From Salinarchaeum laminariae (GTDB taxonomy: Archaea > Halobacteriota > Halobacteria > Halobacteriales > Salinarchaeaceae), in the NCBI RefSeq assembly GCF_023204835.1, contig NZ_CP096270.1:930001-994000 (forward strand): a stretch of DNA of 64,000 bases. The letters run 5' to 3'. This document shows positions 17,063 through 26,601 of this stretch, piece by piece. The notes under the pieces were generated by a model that saw nothing but the letters and a program-made list of their open reading frames with translations, did not search any database and was not told where the DNA came from. A program made the position numbers and the translations under genes. Every line of letters starts with the position of its first letter. Within the stretch, counting starts at the first letter, position 1.

Positions 17063-18394
17063 ATGACCGGCCACGACACCGGCACTCCTTTCGCACCGCA
17101 CACGCCCGAAGAGACAGCCGCGATGCTCGACGCGATTGGCGCCGAGAGCGTCGAGGACCTGTTCGACGTGCCCGAGCCCGTCCGGTTCGACGGCGAGTTC
17201 GGCATCGAGGCTCACGACGAGCAGGCCGTTCGCGCTGAATTTTCGGCCGATCTCGACCGCACCGACGATCTGGTCGAGTTCCTCGGTCGCGGGCATTACG
17301 ACCACTACATTCCCTCGGCGGTCGAGCATCTCGCCGACCGCTCTGAGTTCCTCACGAGCTACACGCAGTACCAGCCCGAGGTCGCGCAGGGGTTCCTGCA
17401 GGCGCTCTTCGAGTACCAGTCGATCGTCGTCGAGCTCACCGGGCTGGACGTCGCGAACTGTTCGCTCTACGACGCCGCCACGGCGCTGGGCGAGGCGGCG
17501 CTGCTCGCCAAGCGCGTCCGCGCCACCGACGGCGACGTGATCCTCGTTCCGGAGCTGCTCCGCGCGGAGCGGCGATCGGTCCTCGAGAACTACGTCGCCG
17601 GCACGGCGCTCAGCGTGGAGAGCTACGCCCACGACGACGGCGCGGCCGACGTCGACGCGATCCGCGAGCGGATCGACGCGGACGTGACGATGGTCTACGC
17701 CGAATCGCCGACGGTCCGCGGGACGCTCGATCCGAATCTCGCCGCGATCGGCGATCTCGCCGAGGAACACGACGCCCTGTTCACCCTGGGTTCCGATCCG
17801 ATCGCCCTCTCCGTGCTGGAGCGGCCGGCTCTGCTCGGCGCGGACGTCGTCGTCGGCGACGCGAGCGTGCTGGGGCTCCCCGCGAGCTACGGCACCGGGC
17901 TCGGTCTGTTCGCGACGCGCGACGAGTTCCTTCGGCAGGTGCCGGGGCGACTCGTCGGTGCGAGCGAGGACGCCGACGGCAATCGGGCGTACACGCTCAC
18001 GCTCCAGACCAGAGAGCAACACATTCGCAAGGAGCGCGCGACCTCGAACGTCTGCACGAACCAGGCCTGGGTCGCGCTACGGGCCGCGATGCACGCTGTC
18101 TCTCTGGGGCCAGAGGGGCTCGTCGAGCTGGCCCAGACCTGTATCGAGGCGCCGGCGTCGCTGGCGAGTGACGTCGACGATCTGTCGGGGTACTCTGCAC
18201 CCGTTCACGGCCGACCGCAGTTCCGAGAGTTCCTCGTCGAGACCGACGCCTCGGCATCCGCGATCGGTGACGGGCTCCGCGAGGAAGGGTTCGCCGTCCA
18301 CGTCCTCGACGACGATCGACTGCAGCTCTGCGTGACCGACACCAACCGAGAGCACGCGGGGGAGCTGGTCGACGCTCTGGAGGTGGTTCGATGA
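17063..18394 (+). CDS. gcvPA: Glycine dehydrogenase (decarboxylating) subunit 1
   Basis: A 443-residue N-terminal-half P-protein of the two-subunit type used by archaea and Gram-positive bacteria. Family blocks include [52 protein letters not shown] and [28 protein letters not shown]. With subunit 2 and PLP it decarboxylates glycine and passes the aminomethyl group to lipoyl-GcvH. The partner gene follows only after a 547-bp gap filled by repeat copy B. gcvH and gcvT are not in view upstream. Confidence 0.95.
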   Translation: MTGHDTGTPFAPHTPEETAAMLDAIGAESVEDLFDVPEPVRFDGEFGIEAHDEQAVRAEFSADLDRTDDLVEFLGRGHYDHYIPSAVEHLADRSEFLTSYTQYQPEVAQGFLQALFEYQSIVVELTGLDVANCSLYDAATALGEAALLAKRVRATDGDVILVPELLRAERRSVLENYVAGTALSVESYAHDDGAADVDAIRERIDADVTMVYAESPTVRGTLDPNLAAIGDLAEEHDALFTLGSDPIALSVLERPALLGADVVVGDASVLGLPASYGTGLGLFATRDEFLRQVPGRLVGASEDADGNRAYTLTLQTREQHIRKERATSNVCTNQAWVALRAAMHAVSLGPEGLVELAQTCIEAPASLASDVDDLSGYSAPVHGRPQFREFLVETDASASAIGDGLREEGFAVHVLDDDRLQLCVTDTNREHAGELVDALEVVR

Positions 18395-18449
18395 CTGAGA
18401 CGTGTATCAGTAGACCGTGCCGTGATCGCAGCCGTACCCCAAAACGCCT

Positions 18450-18890
18450 CGAAAGCCCTCGGCGCGCTCGCGCACGCTCTGCTCGCGTGTCGCTCACTCC
18501 GTTCGCTCCCGCTCGCGGTGCCGAGGGCTCCCGTCGGTCGCCCTCGACAGCCGGATATCCGTCGCTCGCTGCGCTCGCTCGGATAGGGCCGGCTGAGCGC
18601 ACGCCAGCCCGCCTCGCCCTTTCAGTTTGCCAGAAGACGCGTCTTCTGGCCGCCCGAAAATCTTCGATTTTCGCAGGCCGCCAGGGCGCGGTGGTCGGAC
18701 GAATCGGCCACCGCCCACCGGGATCCAGTGAGCTGCGAGGCCCAGGAAGTCACGGCCGCTCACGCAACCGCTTCCTGGCGGACTTCCAAAGGGCGAGGTC
18801 GGTCGACGCAGGTAACGACGTAAGCACGGCGGAGCGAAGCGGAGCCGCGCGCAGCGAGGTAGCTGCGTCGAACGGCCGAGGGCTTTGGTG
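18450..18890. repeat. Long-inverted-repeat element, copy B, between gcvPA and gcvPB
   Basis: About 440 bp. The left end GAAAGCCCTCGGCGCG and the right end CGGCCGAGGGCTTTGG are reverse complements; inside, GCCTCGCCCTTTCAG pairs with TCCAAAGGGCGAGGTC. The right arm has the family phrase GGTAACGACGTAAGCACGGC. Two small inner hairpins are visible (AGAAGACGCGTCTTCT and CGAAAATCTTCGATTTTCG). It separates two genes that are normally adjacent and co-transcribed. Confidence 0.72.
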
Positions 18891-18941
18891 GGCGGATGCG
18901 GTCACCGACGCTGCGGCTACAGCTGGTAGTGGTGATTTCCA

Positions 18942-20381
18942 ATGAAGTTCGATCAGGCCAGATGGTCCAGGGACGACGCGCCGGTGTACGAGCCGCTCCT
19001 CTCGGAGACAAACGAGCGAACCGTCGACGTCGACGTGGACCTCCCGGACGACCTGACGAGAAACGAGCTCACGCTCCCGGACCCAGCCGAACCCCAGCTC
19101 GCCCGCCACTACACCCGGCTCTCCGAGATGACCTACGGCGTCGAGCACGGACCCTACCCGCTCGGCTCCTGTACGATGAAGTACAACCCCTGGTTCGTCG
19201 AGGATCTCGCGAGCGATCCGAACGCGCTCGTCCACCCCGACCGCCCGGACGAGTCGATCCAGGGGATTCTGGCGGTCCAGCACCGCCTGCAGCAGGATCT
19301 CGCGTCGATCGGCGGGATGGACGCGGTCACGCTCCAGCCGCCGGCGGGCGCAGCCGGCGAGTTCGCGGGCATCCTGATCGCGACGGCCTACCACGAGGCT
19401 AACGGCGACGACCGCTCGGAGGTCATCGTCCCCGACACCGCCCACGGCACGAACTTCGCGAGCGCGGCGATGGGCGGCTACGAGGTCGTCGAACTCCCCA
19501 GCGGCGAGGACGGTCGCGTCGACGTCGACGCCCTCGAAGGCGCGCTCTCGGAGGACACCGCGGCGCTGATGCTCACGAACCCGAACACGCTCGGGCTGTT
19601 CGAGCGCGACATCGAGCGGATCGCCGACCTCGTTCACGACGTCGGCGGGCTGCTCTACTACGACGGCGCGAACCTCAACGCCCTGCTCGGCCGCGCTCGC
19701 CCCGGCGACATGGGGTTCGACGTGATGCACTACAACGTCCACAAGACGTTCGCGACGCCACACGGCGGCGGTGGCCCCGGCGCTGGCCCGGTCGGCGTTT
19801 CGGAGCGCCTCGCCGAGTTCCTGCCCGAGCCCCACGTTCGAGAGGCCGAGGATAGCACCGCGGAGGACCCGACCTTCGAGCGCTACGCGCCCGCCAGGAC
19901 CATCGGCAAGGTCCACGGCTTCGAGGGCAACTGGCTCGTCTTGTTGAAGGCTGCGGCGTACATCGCCCGGCTCGGCGACGACGGCCTGAGTGACGCCAGC
20001 GCGAAGGCGGTGCTCAACGCGAACTACCTCGCGAGCCAGATCCACTACGACGTGCCGTTCGGACCGTTCCACCACGAGTTCGTGGCCTCCGCCGGCGATC
20101 GCGACGCCGCGGAGGTCGCCAAGCGGATGCTCGACCACGGCGTCCACCCGCCGACGACGAAGTGGCCCGAAACGGTTTCGGAGGCGCTGATGACCGAGCC
20201 GACGGAGGTCGAATCGCGGGACTCCCTCGACCAGCTGGCGGCCGCTTTCGACGCCGTCCAGTCCGAGGACGACGCGACGCTGGCGAACGCGCCCGAGCGG
20301 ACCGCAGCGAAGCGGATCGACCAGACCAGCGCGGCGCGGAGCCCGCGGCTCTGCTGGCAGGATCTGGGCGCCGAGGAGTAA
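18942..20381 (+). CDS. gcvPB: Glycine dehydrogenase (decarboxylating) subunit 2
   Basis: A 479-residue C-terminal-half P-protein carrying PLP. The PLP lysine is in HYNVHKTFATPHGGGGPGAGP, preceded by the glycine-rich NPNTLGLFE and YYDGANLNALLG strands. The family opening GSCTMKYNP is at about residue 82. The start ATG 18942 has a modest GGTGAT purine stretch nine bases upstream, consistent with a leadered message. It completes the glycine cleavage P-protein with gcvPA; the intervening repeat means it may need its own promoter. Confidence 0.95.
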   Translation: MKFDQARWSRDDAPVYEPLLSETNERTVDVDVDLPDDLTRNELTLPDPAEPQLARHYTRLSEMTYGVEHGPYPLGSCTMKYNPWFVEDLASDPNALVHPDRPDESIQGILAVQHRLQQDLASIGGMDAVTLQPPAGAAGEFAGILIATAYHEANGDDRSEVIVPDTAHGTNFASAAMGGYEVVELPSGEDGRVDVDALEGALSEDTAALMLTNPNTLGLFERDIERIADLVHDVGGLLYYDGANLNALLGRARPGDMGFDVMHYNVHKTFATPHGGGGPGAGPVGVSERLAEFLPEPHVREAEDSTAEDPTFERYAPARTIGKVHGFEGNWLVLLKAAAYIARLGDDGLSDASAKAVLNANYLASQIHYDVPFGPFHHEFVASAGDRDAAEVAKRMLDHGVHPPTTKWPETVSEALMTEPTEVESRDSLDQLAAAFDAVQSEDDATLANAPERTAAKRIDQTSAARSPRLCWQDLGAEE

Positions 20382-20502
20382 ACCGGCCCGTTTCGTTCGA
20401 ACCGGTCTCTGGCCGTATCTCGTTCACGCTGGCGCAGGGCTGCAGATCGCCGGATCTGCGACGTCCACCGATGATGTATCGCGAATCCGGACGTTCCCTC
20501 GC

Positions 20503-20691
20503 TCACTCTCCCCGTCGATCGAGCGCCCAGGTCACGACCGTCGCCCCTGCTCCTGCTGCGATCCCCATCCAGAGCGACGGCCAGAGCGCTGCGCCGTTCA
20601 CGTAGATTCGCGTCGCGAGCACGGCGAGGGCGACGGCGACGAACAGCACCGGCAACGAGCGATCCGGACTGGGGGCGACTGGAACGGGCAT
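20503..20691 (-). CDS. Small two-span membrane protein
   Basis: A 62-residue frame with two hydrophobic segments (about residues 13-30 and 34-56) separated by a short Asn/Gly turn, and a basic C-terminus (DRRGE). It sits alone between convergent gcvPB and divergent nikR. No family is recognised. Small two-helix proteins of this kind are common in haloarchaeal genomes, and the strongly hydrophobic pattern favours a real gene. Confidence 0.5.
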   Translation of the reverse strand: MPVPVAPSPDRSLPVLFVAVALAVLATRIYVNGAALWPSLWMGIAAGAGATVVTWALDRRGE

Positions 20692-20767
20692 CGAGACGCG
20701 GTTCGACCGCCTTCAGTATTGGAGCTTCGCCGCGTCGCAGACGCTGCCAACTGGCTTCCGATTATTA

Positions 20768-20806
20768 ACTTAGCCCGGATTTGCGGCCCATTTTAGCAAG
20801 ACTTAG
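20768..20806 (+). promoter_or_regulatory. AT-rich nikR promoter with ACTTAG direct repeat
   Basis: Two copies of ACTTAG, at 20768-20773 and 20801-20806, lie 33 bp apart (about three helical turns), within a clearly AT-rich island upstream of nikR. The canonical NikR operator GTATGA-N16-TCATAC is not present. The repeat is a candidate autoregulatory or activator site. Confidence 0.3.
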
Positions 20807-20832
20807 ATAATCGTCGGCTCCTCAGTTGTCAC

Positions 20833-21282
20833 ATGGCAGTCGTCTCCGTCTCGATGCCCGACGAACTACTCGATCGCCTGGACGAGTTCTCCGACGAACA
20901 CGGCTACACTGGCCGTAGCGAGGTCGTTCGCGAGGCCAGTCGAAACCTCCTCGGTGAGTTCGAGGACGCCTCCCTCGAGGACAAGGAGCTGATGGGCGTC
21001 GTCACCGTCGTCTTCGATTACGAGACCACCAGCGTCGAGCAGCGCATGACCGAACTGCGCCACGAGCACGAGCATCTCGTCGCCTCGAACTTCCACTCTC
21101 ACGTCGCGGACCGGTACTGCATGGAGCTGTTCGTGCTGGAAGGCACCCTGCCGGACATCTCGACGTTCGTAGGGAAGGTGCGAGCGACGCGCGATACGCT
21201 CTCGGTGGACTACTCCGTGCATCCGATCGAGGAGTTCTCCCAGACGCTGGAGGCCGCGGAGGAGGCGTCGGGCGACTCCTGA
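20833..21282 (+). CDS. nikR: Nickel-responsive regulator NikR
   Basis: A 149-residue ribbon-helix-helix regulator with ACT-like metal domain. Residues 1-45 form the DNA-binding part ([16 protein letters not shown]...GRSEVVREA). The nickel ligands of E. coli NikR align with an offset of one: His77, His88, His90 and Cys96 ([10 protein letters not shown]). Nickel binding would switch on DNA binding and repress nickel uptake. No nickel transporter, urease or hydrogenase gene is in the window, so its targets are elsewhere. The acidic tail after residue 135 is a haloarchaeal feature. Confidence 0.93.
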   Translation: MAVVSVSMPDELLDRLDEFSDEHGYTGRSEVVREASRNLLGEFEDASLEDKELMGVVTVVFDYETTSVEQRMTELRHEHEHLVASNFHSHVADRYCMELFVLEGTLPDISTFVGKVRATRDTLSVDYSVHPIEEFSQTLEAAEEASGDS

Positions 21283-21611
21283 CCCGTCCCTACTCTGTCC
21301 CCGGAGGGGCCGCGAGGTCGAGAACCTCCAGAAATCTACACTCCCGTCCGTGCGCGAATGCGACGATCTCTCGCGATCGAGACGCCGAGTAACGACTCGA
21401 CCGTGGGATCGCACTGATGGCACCCACGCTCGACCGGCGCCGACGATCGAACGTCGGTTCCCCGTTTCCTGGGCGACAGTTCAGTTGCTACCGGCTGTTT
21501 AGAGCCTCGCTGTCTCGCCCCCGCGGCGTGCTCGACGTGGTACGCAACTGGCAACTACTTTCACCCCGCTGTCGGGAGCTTTTTCTCTACACGTGCGTTC
21601 GACCCCCGTAG
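21283..21611. other. Intergenic, nothing recognised
   Basis: A 329-bp gap between nikR and the MutS-like gene. No RNA gene or repeat is visible. A T-rich patch (ACTTTCACC...CTTTTTCTC) at about 21558-21593 probably contains the MutS-like promoter. Confidence 0.4.
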
Positions 21612-23681
21612 ATGGACCTCGAGGCGATCCCGGGCGTGGGCGAGAAGACGGCCGACGCCCTGGCGGATCTCGACGACCCCGAGCGAGCGCTCCGGGAGGG
21701 CAACGTCGCCCGGATCGCGGAGGCACCGGGGGTCACGCCGGGCCGTGCCGCGCGGATCGCCCGCGGCGCGATCCGGGCCGAGCACGACGATCCCGGGGGG
21801 TTCCTCGGGACCGATCGCACGCGTGAGATTCACTCGGCGCTGCTCGATCTCCTTCAGGACCGCACCGTGACGAGCTACGCCGCCCGTCGATTGGAGACGT
21901 TCTACCCCTCCGCCGCGGCGTCACGAATCGAGGAGGCCCGGTCGATCGCGGGATTGGCGATGGAGCGCGAGCCCGACGATGCGGTGCTCGAGGCGCTGTC
22001 GGGCGTCGAGCCGCTCTCCGCGCCCTCGGACGTCAGGGTGCGCGATCGCTGCCTCGCGACGACGGACGCAGAACGGTACTCCGAAGCGAAGGAGGCGATC
22101 CCCGAGGTCGCGATCGAGGTCGTCGACGACGCCCGCGGGCTCGCGGAGCTGGCCCGAGGGTACGCCACCGTCGTCGCGCTCGACGAGTCCTTCGCCGGCG
22201 TGGACGTCGACGGCGACGTGCGCGTCGAGCCCGACGCGCTGGAGCGCCCGGCAGAGGTGGTGCCCGAACGGGCGCTCTCCTTCTTCGCGTCGAACCGCGA
22301 GTCGTTGCGCGCCGCGGTTGCTGTGCATCGCGCTGCGGACCTCGACGCGCCGTTGGATCTCGACGCATTGGAGGCGGCGCTGGAACGCCTCGGCGAGGAC
22401 GGCGAGCCCGTCGGCGACGAGGAGCTGGAGCGGCTCCAGACCGCGCTCGACGATCTCGATACGACGGTCTCGACCGCCGAGAGCGTCGCGACCGACCACC
22501 TGCGAGACTCCCTGCGCGAACGCGAGGTCTCCGTGGAGGGCGCGGATCTCCTGTCGCTGGTCGAGCAGGGCGCCGGCGTCGAATCGATCCTCGACCGCGA
22601 GCTGGCCGACGAACACGCCGAGGCGGTCGAGGCCGCTCGCGAGCATCTCGTCGACGCGCTCGAACTCGACGGCACCGACGCCGAGCGCGCCCGCCGGATC
22701 ATCCCGGAGGATCCCGCCTTCCCCGTCGAGCGCAACGACGACGAACTCTCCCGGCTGCGCGAATCGCTCCGGGCGGAGGCCGAGCGCCGCGCGGCCAAAC
22801 GCAAGCGCGAGCTGGCCGACGACCTCGCCGGGATGCGCGAGGACGCCCGGGCGCTCGTCCGGGCCGCACTGGAGCTCGACGTCGAGCTCGCGATCGCCCG
22901 ATTCGCCGAGGATTTCGACTGTTCGATGCCGCAGTTCGCGGATGCGGACGTGGCGGGCGACGCGGATTCGACGCTCGCCGGTGACGGTCGATCGGCGGTC
23001 AGTCCGCCCGAGGGTGTCGTCGTGGACGAGGACTCCGAGGCCGGCTGGATCGACATCGAGGGCGGCCGATCGCCCCTGCTCGACGAGCCGCCGGACGCCA
23101 TCGAGCCGGTGGACTACGCCGTCGGCGGCGTCGCCCTGCTCTCGGGCGTCAACAGCGGCGGGAAGACGTCGACGCTGGATCTCGTGGCCGCGACGGTGAC
23201 GCTCGCCCAGATGGGGCTGCCAGTCCCGGCCGACGACGTCACCCTCACGCGGTTCGACGCGCTGCACTACCACGCCAAGACCCAGGGCACGCTCGACGCC
23301 GGCGCTTTCGAGGCGACCGTCCGGGAGTTCGGCGAGCTGGCCGCTGGCGAGGACGGCGCGCTCGTGCTCGTCGACGAACTCGAATCGATCACCGAGCCCG
23401 GCGCCTCCGCGAAGATCGTCGCCGGAGTGCTCGAAGCGCTCCACGACCAGGACGCGACCGGCATCTTCGTCTCGCACCTCGCCGGCGAGATCGCGGAGAC
23501 CGCGGCCTTCGACGTGGCCGTCGACGGCATCCAGGCCGAGGGGCTCGAAGACGGGGAGTTGGTCGTCGATCGGTCGCCGCGGAAGGATCATCTCGCGCGC
23601 TCGACGCCGGAGCTGATCGTCGAGAAGCTCGCCGACGAGCAAGGGGAGGATTTCTACGAAGACCTGCTAGCGAAATTCTGA
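21612..23681 (+). CDS. MutS-family ATPase with N-terminal helix-hairpin-helix
   Basis: A 689-residue protein. Residues 1-60 are two helix-hairpin-helix motifs (LEAIPGVGEKTADAL, IAEAPGVTPGRAARIA). A long helical lever region with Arg/Glu-rich coiled coil (about 330-430) follows. The C-terminal MutS ATPase has Walker A SGVNSGGKTST at about 512-522, a FDALHYHAKTQGTLDAGAFEATVREF signature stretch and Walker B ALVLVDELESITEPGAS. There is no MutS mismatch-binding domain, so it belongs with the MutS2/MutS5-like archaeal proteins whose roles are in recombination or branched-DNA handling. It lacks a recognisable Smr nuclease tail. Confidence 0.85.
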   Translation: MDLEAIPGVGEKTADALADLDDPERALREGNVARIAEAPGVTPGRAARIARGAIRAEHDDPGGFLGTDRTREIHSALLDLLQDRTVTSYAARRLETFYPSAAASRIEEARSIAGLAMEREPDDAVLEALSGVEPLSAPSDVRVRDRCLATTDAERYSEAKEAIPEVAIEVVDDARGLAELARGYATVVALDESFAGVDVDGDVRVEPDALERPAEVVPERALSFFASNRESLRAAVAVHRAADLDAPLDLDALEAALERLGEDGEPVGDEELERLQTALDDLDTTVSTAESVATDHLRDSLREREVSVEGADLLSLVEQGAGVESILDRELADEHAEAVEAAREHLVDALELDGTDAERARRIIPEDPAFPVERNDDELSRLRESLRAEAERRAAKRKRELADDLAGMREDARALVRAALELDVELAIARFAEDFDCSMPQFADADVAGDADSTLAGDGRSAVSPPEGVVVDEDSEAGWIDIEGGRSPLLDEPPDAIEPVDYAVGGVALLSGVNSGGKTSTLDLVAATVTLAQMGLPVPADDVTLTRFDALHYHAKTQGTLDAGAFEATVREFGELAAGEDGALVLVDELESITEPGASAKIVAGVLEALHDQDATGIFVSHLAGEIAETAAFDVAVDGIQAEGLEDGELVVDRSPRKDHLARSTPELIVEKLADEQGEDFYEDLLAKF

Positions 23682-23738
23682 CGGAACGAATTCGGGCGTA
23701 GCGATCGGAATATCGAGGGCCATCTGATTGCGGGTCCC

Positions 23739-24340
23739 GAAAGCCCCCGAGCGCTCGGAATCCCGGGCACCGAAAGACGTCGCTTCGCTCGTCTTTCGAG
23801 GTCACACTCACTTCGTTCGCGTGACGCTCGCTGCGCTCCTCAGTCACTCCGTTCCCTGCGGTGCTTACTTCGCCCGGGGACAGCCGAGACGCCCGGCCCC
23901 TTTCGAAGTCCCACCCCGCTCCGCTTACCGCAACCTCGTCCTCCCCAACCTCCTCCCTCGCTTCGCTCGGTCGTCCACCGGAAGACGTCGCTCCGCTCGT
24001 CTTCCGAGCCGTCGTTCGCTTCGCTCACGAAGACCTCGCTCGCTACGCGGCTGTTGTCACAGCCGCGAAACGCGCGCCACAGCACCCACAGAACGTAGCT
24101 CGATTGGGCAATTGACGGGGTGGGACTTCGGAAGGGGCCGACCGCTCGTCGCAGGTACCGACGTAAGCACGGCGAGCGAAGCGACGCCGCGCGTGGTTCG
24201 AGAGACGCTCTGCGTCTCTCGTCACTGAGCGAGACCTTCGGTCTCGCGAGGTCGACGGGAGCGGTGCTCCCGTCTGATCTCGAAAATCTCCGATTTTCGG
24301 CGACAGCGAGGTAGCTGCGTCGAGCGGGAGGGGGCTTCCG
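23739..24340. repeat. Long-inverted-repeat element, copy C
   Basis: About 600 bp between the MutS-like and GH2-like genes. Left arm: GAAAGCCCCCGAGCGCTCG, GCGGTGCTTACTTCGCCCG, CGGCCCCTTTCGAAGTCCC. Right arm: GGTGGGACTTCGGAAGGGG, CGACGTAAGCACGGC, GAGCGGGAGGGGGCTTCCG. The arms are reverse complements with some mismatches. Extra short palindromes are embedded, among them GAAAGACGTC...GTCTTTC, GAGAGACGC...GCGTCTCTC and a CTTCGGTCTCGCGAGG region. It is the longest left-to-right copy and shows best that the element is one large fold-back. Confidence 0.75.
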
Positions 24341-24441
24341 TGGGCTGTAGCTGCCGCGGCTCTCACTCCACGAACCCACGGACCAACAGCCGCGTTCAGT
24401 GGCGTACCCTTTTTGTCACGCGGGCGTGTCCCCATCATCGA

Positions 24442-26307
24442 ATGGAGTTCGAGTGGCAGGGAGCCGTCGTCGACGATCGTGGGGGCGCGGGTCCGCCGGA
24501 GCCCGATTCGTGGGAGCGCGTGGAGGTGCCGGGCCGACCGGCCTCGCTCGCGGGCGCGGACCAGGTCGCCTACCGTACCCGGTTCGCGGATCCCCGGGAC
24601 GCGGACGTCGAGCGTGGGCTCCTCACGATCGAGGGCGTCTACGCGAGTGCGACGGTCTACCTGAACGGCCAGCAGCTCGTGCGCGGGGACTGGGCGTCGC
24701 CGATCCGGGCGCCGTTCTCGCCGATGGCGGAGAACGAGCTGGTGGTCGTCTGCACGGCGCCGGAGGATCGCTTCGGCGGCATCGAAGATACGGACGCGGT
24801 GCCGGCGCGGGCACGCGTGCCGTCGATTCGCGGCGACGTCTCGGTCGAGGCGGTGCCGTCGGTGTACGTCCACGACCTGACGGTGATGGGCGACACGAGC
24901 GGCGAGGAGTCGACGATCGAGCTGTCTGCGCTGATCGACGCCGCGGAGCCGATCGACGACCGGCTGACGCTGACGCTGCGCCCGGAGGGGTTCCGTGGCG
25001 GCGGGACGATGGAGCGGGTGGAAGTGACTGCGGAGGCCGGCGAGCGGGTCCGCGCAGAGGGTTCGCTGCAGATCGGCGACGAGCGGCGGTGGTGGCCGGC
25101 GGAGCTTGGCGATCAGCCCCGCTACACCGTCCGGGCGAAGCTCGGCGGGTACGAGCGCTCGGCGACGACGGGGCTGGTCGACGTCGAGCGCGATCGCGGC
25201 GACCTCCTCTTGAACGGCCACCGCCACCGACCGCGGGGCGTGACGGTGCCACCGACGGCGGATCCCGACGACGTCGTCGAGCAGGCCCAGGCAGCGAACG
25301 CGACGCTCGTCCGGGCGCGGTCGCACGTTCCGCCGAAGCGGCTCGCCGAGGCCTGCGACGAAGCGGGCCTCCTCTACTGGCAGGACCTCCCGATCGTCGG
25401 CCCCGGCGATATCGACGTCGAACGCGGGAGCAACGTCGCACGGGCGCTCGCGGCCTCGCGCGGGAACCATCCGAGCCTGGTCTGCTGGGGCGTCCACGAC
25501 GACCCGGTCGACCCCTTCGGCAGCGCGATCGGCAGCGGGCTGCTCGACAAGATGAAGTTCCGCTGGCGGGCGTGGCGCTCGAGCTACGACGCGGCGGGCG
25601 CGGAGGCGGTGTCGGGCTCGTTGCCGTCGGACGCGGTCGTCTTCCCGATCACCGGCCCGCCAGGAACCGACGCGGACGCCGTCCACGCCTACCCGGGCTG
25701 GCGCTACCTCGCCGACACCGACGTCGAGTGGCTGCTCGAGCAGTATCCCGAGGTCGGCGATGTCGTCGGCAGCTTCGGGGCCGGTTCGCTCTCGCGACCG
25801 GGCGACGGCAACGCGGCGGGGATCGATCGCGACGCCCTTTCCGCCGGTGGTCGGGACGATCCGGCCGTCAGCCAGCGCGAGCAGGCGCGAACGGTCCGGA
25901 CGGTCCTCGACGCGCTCCGGCGCGAGGGCGTCGGGACGATCGTGCTGGACTCGCTGGTGGACGCCGACGTCGCCGGCGGCATGGGCGTCCTGACGGCGGA
26001 GGGCGAGCGCAAGACCGCCTTCCAGTCGGTCGCGAGCGGGTTCCAGCCGCTGCAGGCGGTGCTCGACGGCCCGCCGGTCGGCGGCAGCGTCGGGATCACT
26101 GTCTGCAACGACACGGGGACGGAGCGGACCGGGGAGCTGGCCTGGACCGCCGGCGGCCAGACCGGAGCGACCGACGTCAGCGTCGGCGCCTTCGACCGGG
26201 CCGACGGTGGGGCGGTCTCGGTGCCGGACAGGGCCGACCGGCTCACGCTCGAGTACAGACTCGATGAGGGAACGGTGACGAACTCCTACGACCTGTCGAT
26301 CTGGTGA
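24442..26307 (+). CDS. Glycoside hydrolase family 2-like protein with altered catalytic Glu
   Basis: The ATG at 24442 is taken as start (621 residues). An N-terminal sugar-binding beta-sandwich (YRTRF...GVYASATVYLNGQQL) and an immunoglobulin-like middle domain precede a TIM-barrel-like part with LLNGHRHRPRGVT and LYWQDLP, as in beta-galactosidase/beta-mannosidase relatives. The GH2 acid/base motif NHPS...W...NE appears as NHPSLVCWGVHDDP: the position of the catalytic Glu is Asp354 and the preceding Asn is Asp353. Activity may be weakened, changed or lost. No signal peptide. It stands alone, with repeat copy C upstream. Confidence 0.72.
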   Translation: MEFEWQGAVVDDRGGAGPPEPDSWERVEVPGRPASLAGADQVAYRTRFADPRDADVERGLLTIEGVYASATVYLNGQQLVRGDWASPIRAPFSPMAENELVVVCTAPEDRFGGIEDTDAVPARARVPSIRGDVSVEAVPSVYVHDLTVMGDTSGEESTIELSALIDAAEPIDDRLTLTLRPEGFRGGGTMERVEVTAEAGERVRAEGSLQIGDERRWWPAELGDQPRYTVRAKLGGYERSATTGLVDVERDRGDLLLNGHRHRPRGVTVPPTADPDDVVEQAQAANATLVRARSHVPPKRLAEACDEAGLLYWQDLPIVGPGDIDVERGSNVARALAASRGNHPSLVCWGVHDDPVDPFGSAIGSGLLDKMKFRWRAWRSSYDAAGAEAVSGSLPSDAVVFPITGPPGTDADAVHAYPGWRYLADTDVEWLLEQYPEVGDVVGSFGAGSLSRPGDGNAAGIDRDALSAGGRDDPAVSQREQARTVRTVLDALRREGVGTIVLDSLVDADVAGGMGVLTAEGERKTAFQSVASGFQPLQAVLDGPPVGGSVGITVCNDTGTERTGELAWTAGGQTGATDVSVGAFDRADGGAVSVPDRADRLTLEYRLDEGTVTNSYDLSIW

Positions 26308-26601
26308 CTGGTGCCTCGGCGCTACGGTCTCGGCGGCGCTCCCAACTGCTCGCACCTCGTCCCCGACCTTCACAACCGTGTGTTGGGCTAACACGGCGGT
26401 AGCGGGCCCGTGCTAGCCGTTTTCACGCTAATTCACCGGTACCTTTACAAATGGGCGGGCGAAAGGTGTGGGTACCCAGAACGTCACTGGAGTCAGTGGT
26501 ATCGCACGCGGAAGAACGACACGAACTATTGTGGCGGGTCGTCAGCTTCCGGAGCGACGCCATCTCCCAGTGCAGTATGGCACAGAGGCACGATTGAATA
26601 C

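Noticed and set aside
21921..23642. 573-codon frame antisense to the MutS-like gene
   Set aside because: A by-product of GC-rich third positions; the sense strand carries the MutS ATPase motifs.
24043..26394. 783-codon antisense frame across the GH2-like gene and repeat copy C
   Set aside because: It runs through a non-coding repeat and an intact sense gene, with Arg/Val/Asp-rich nonsense composition.
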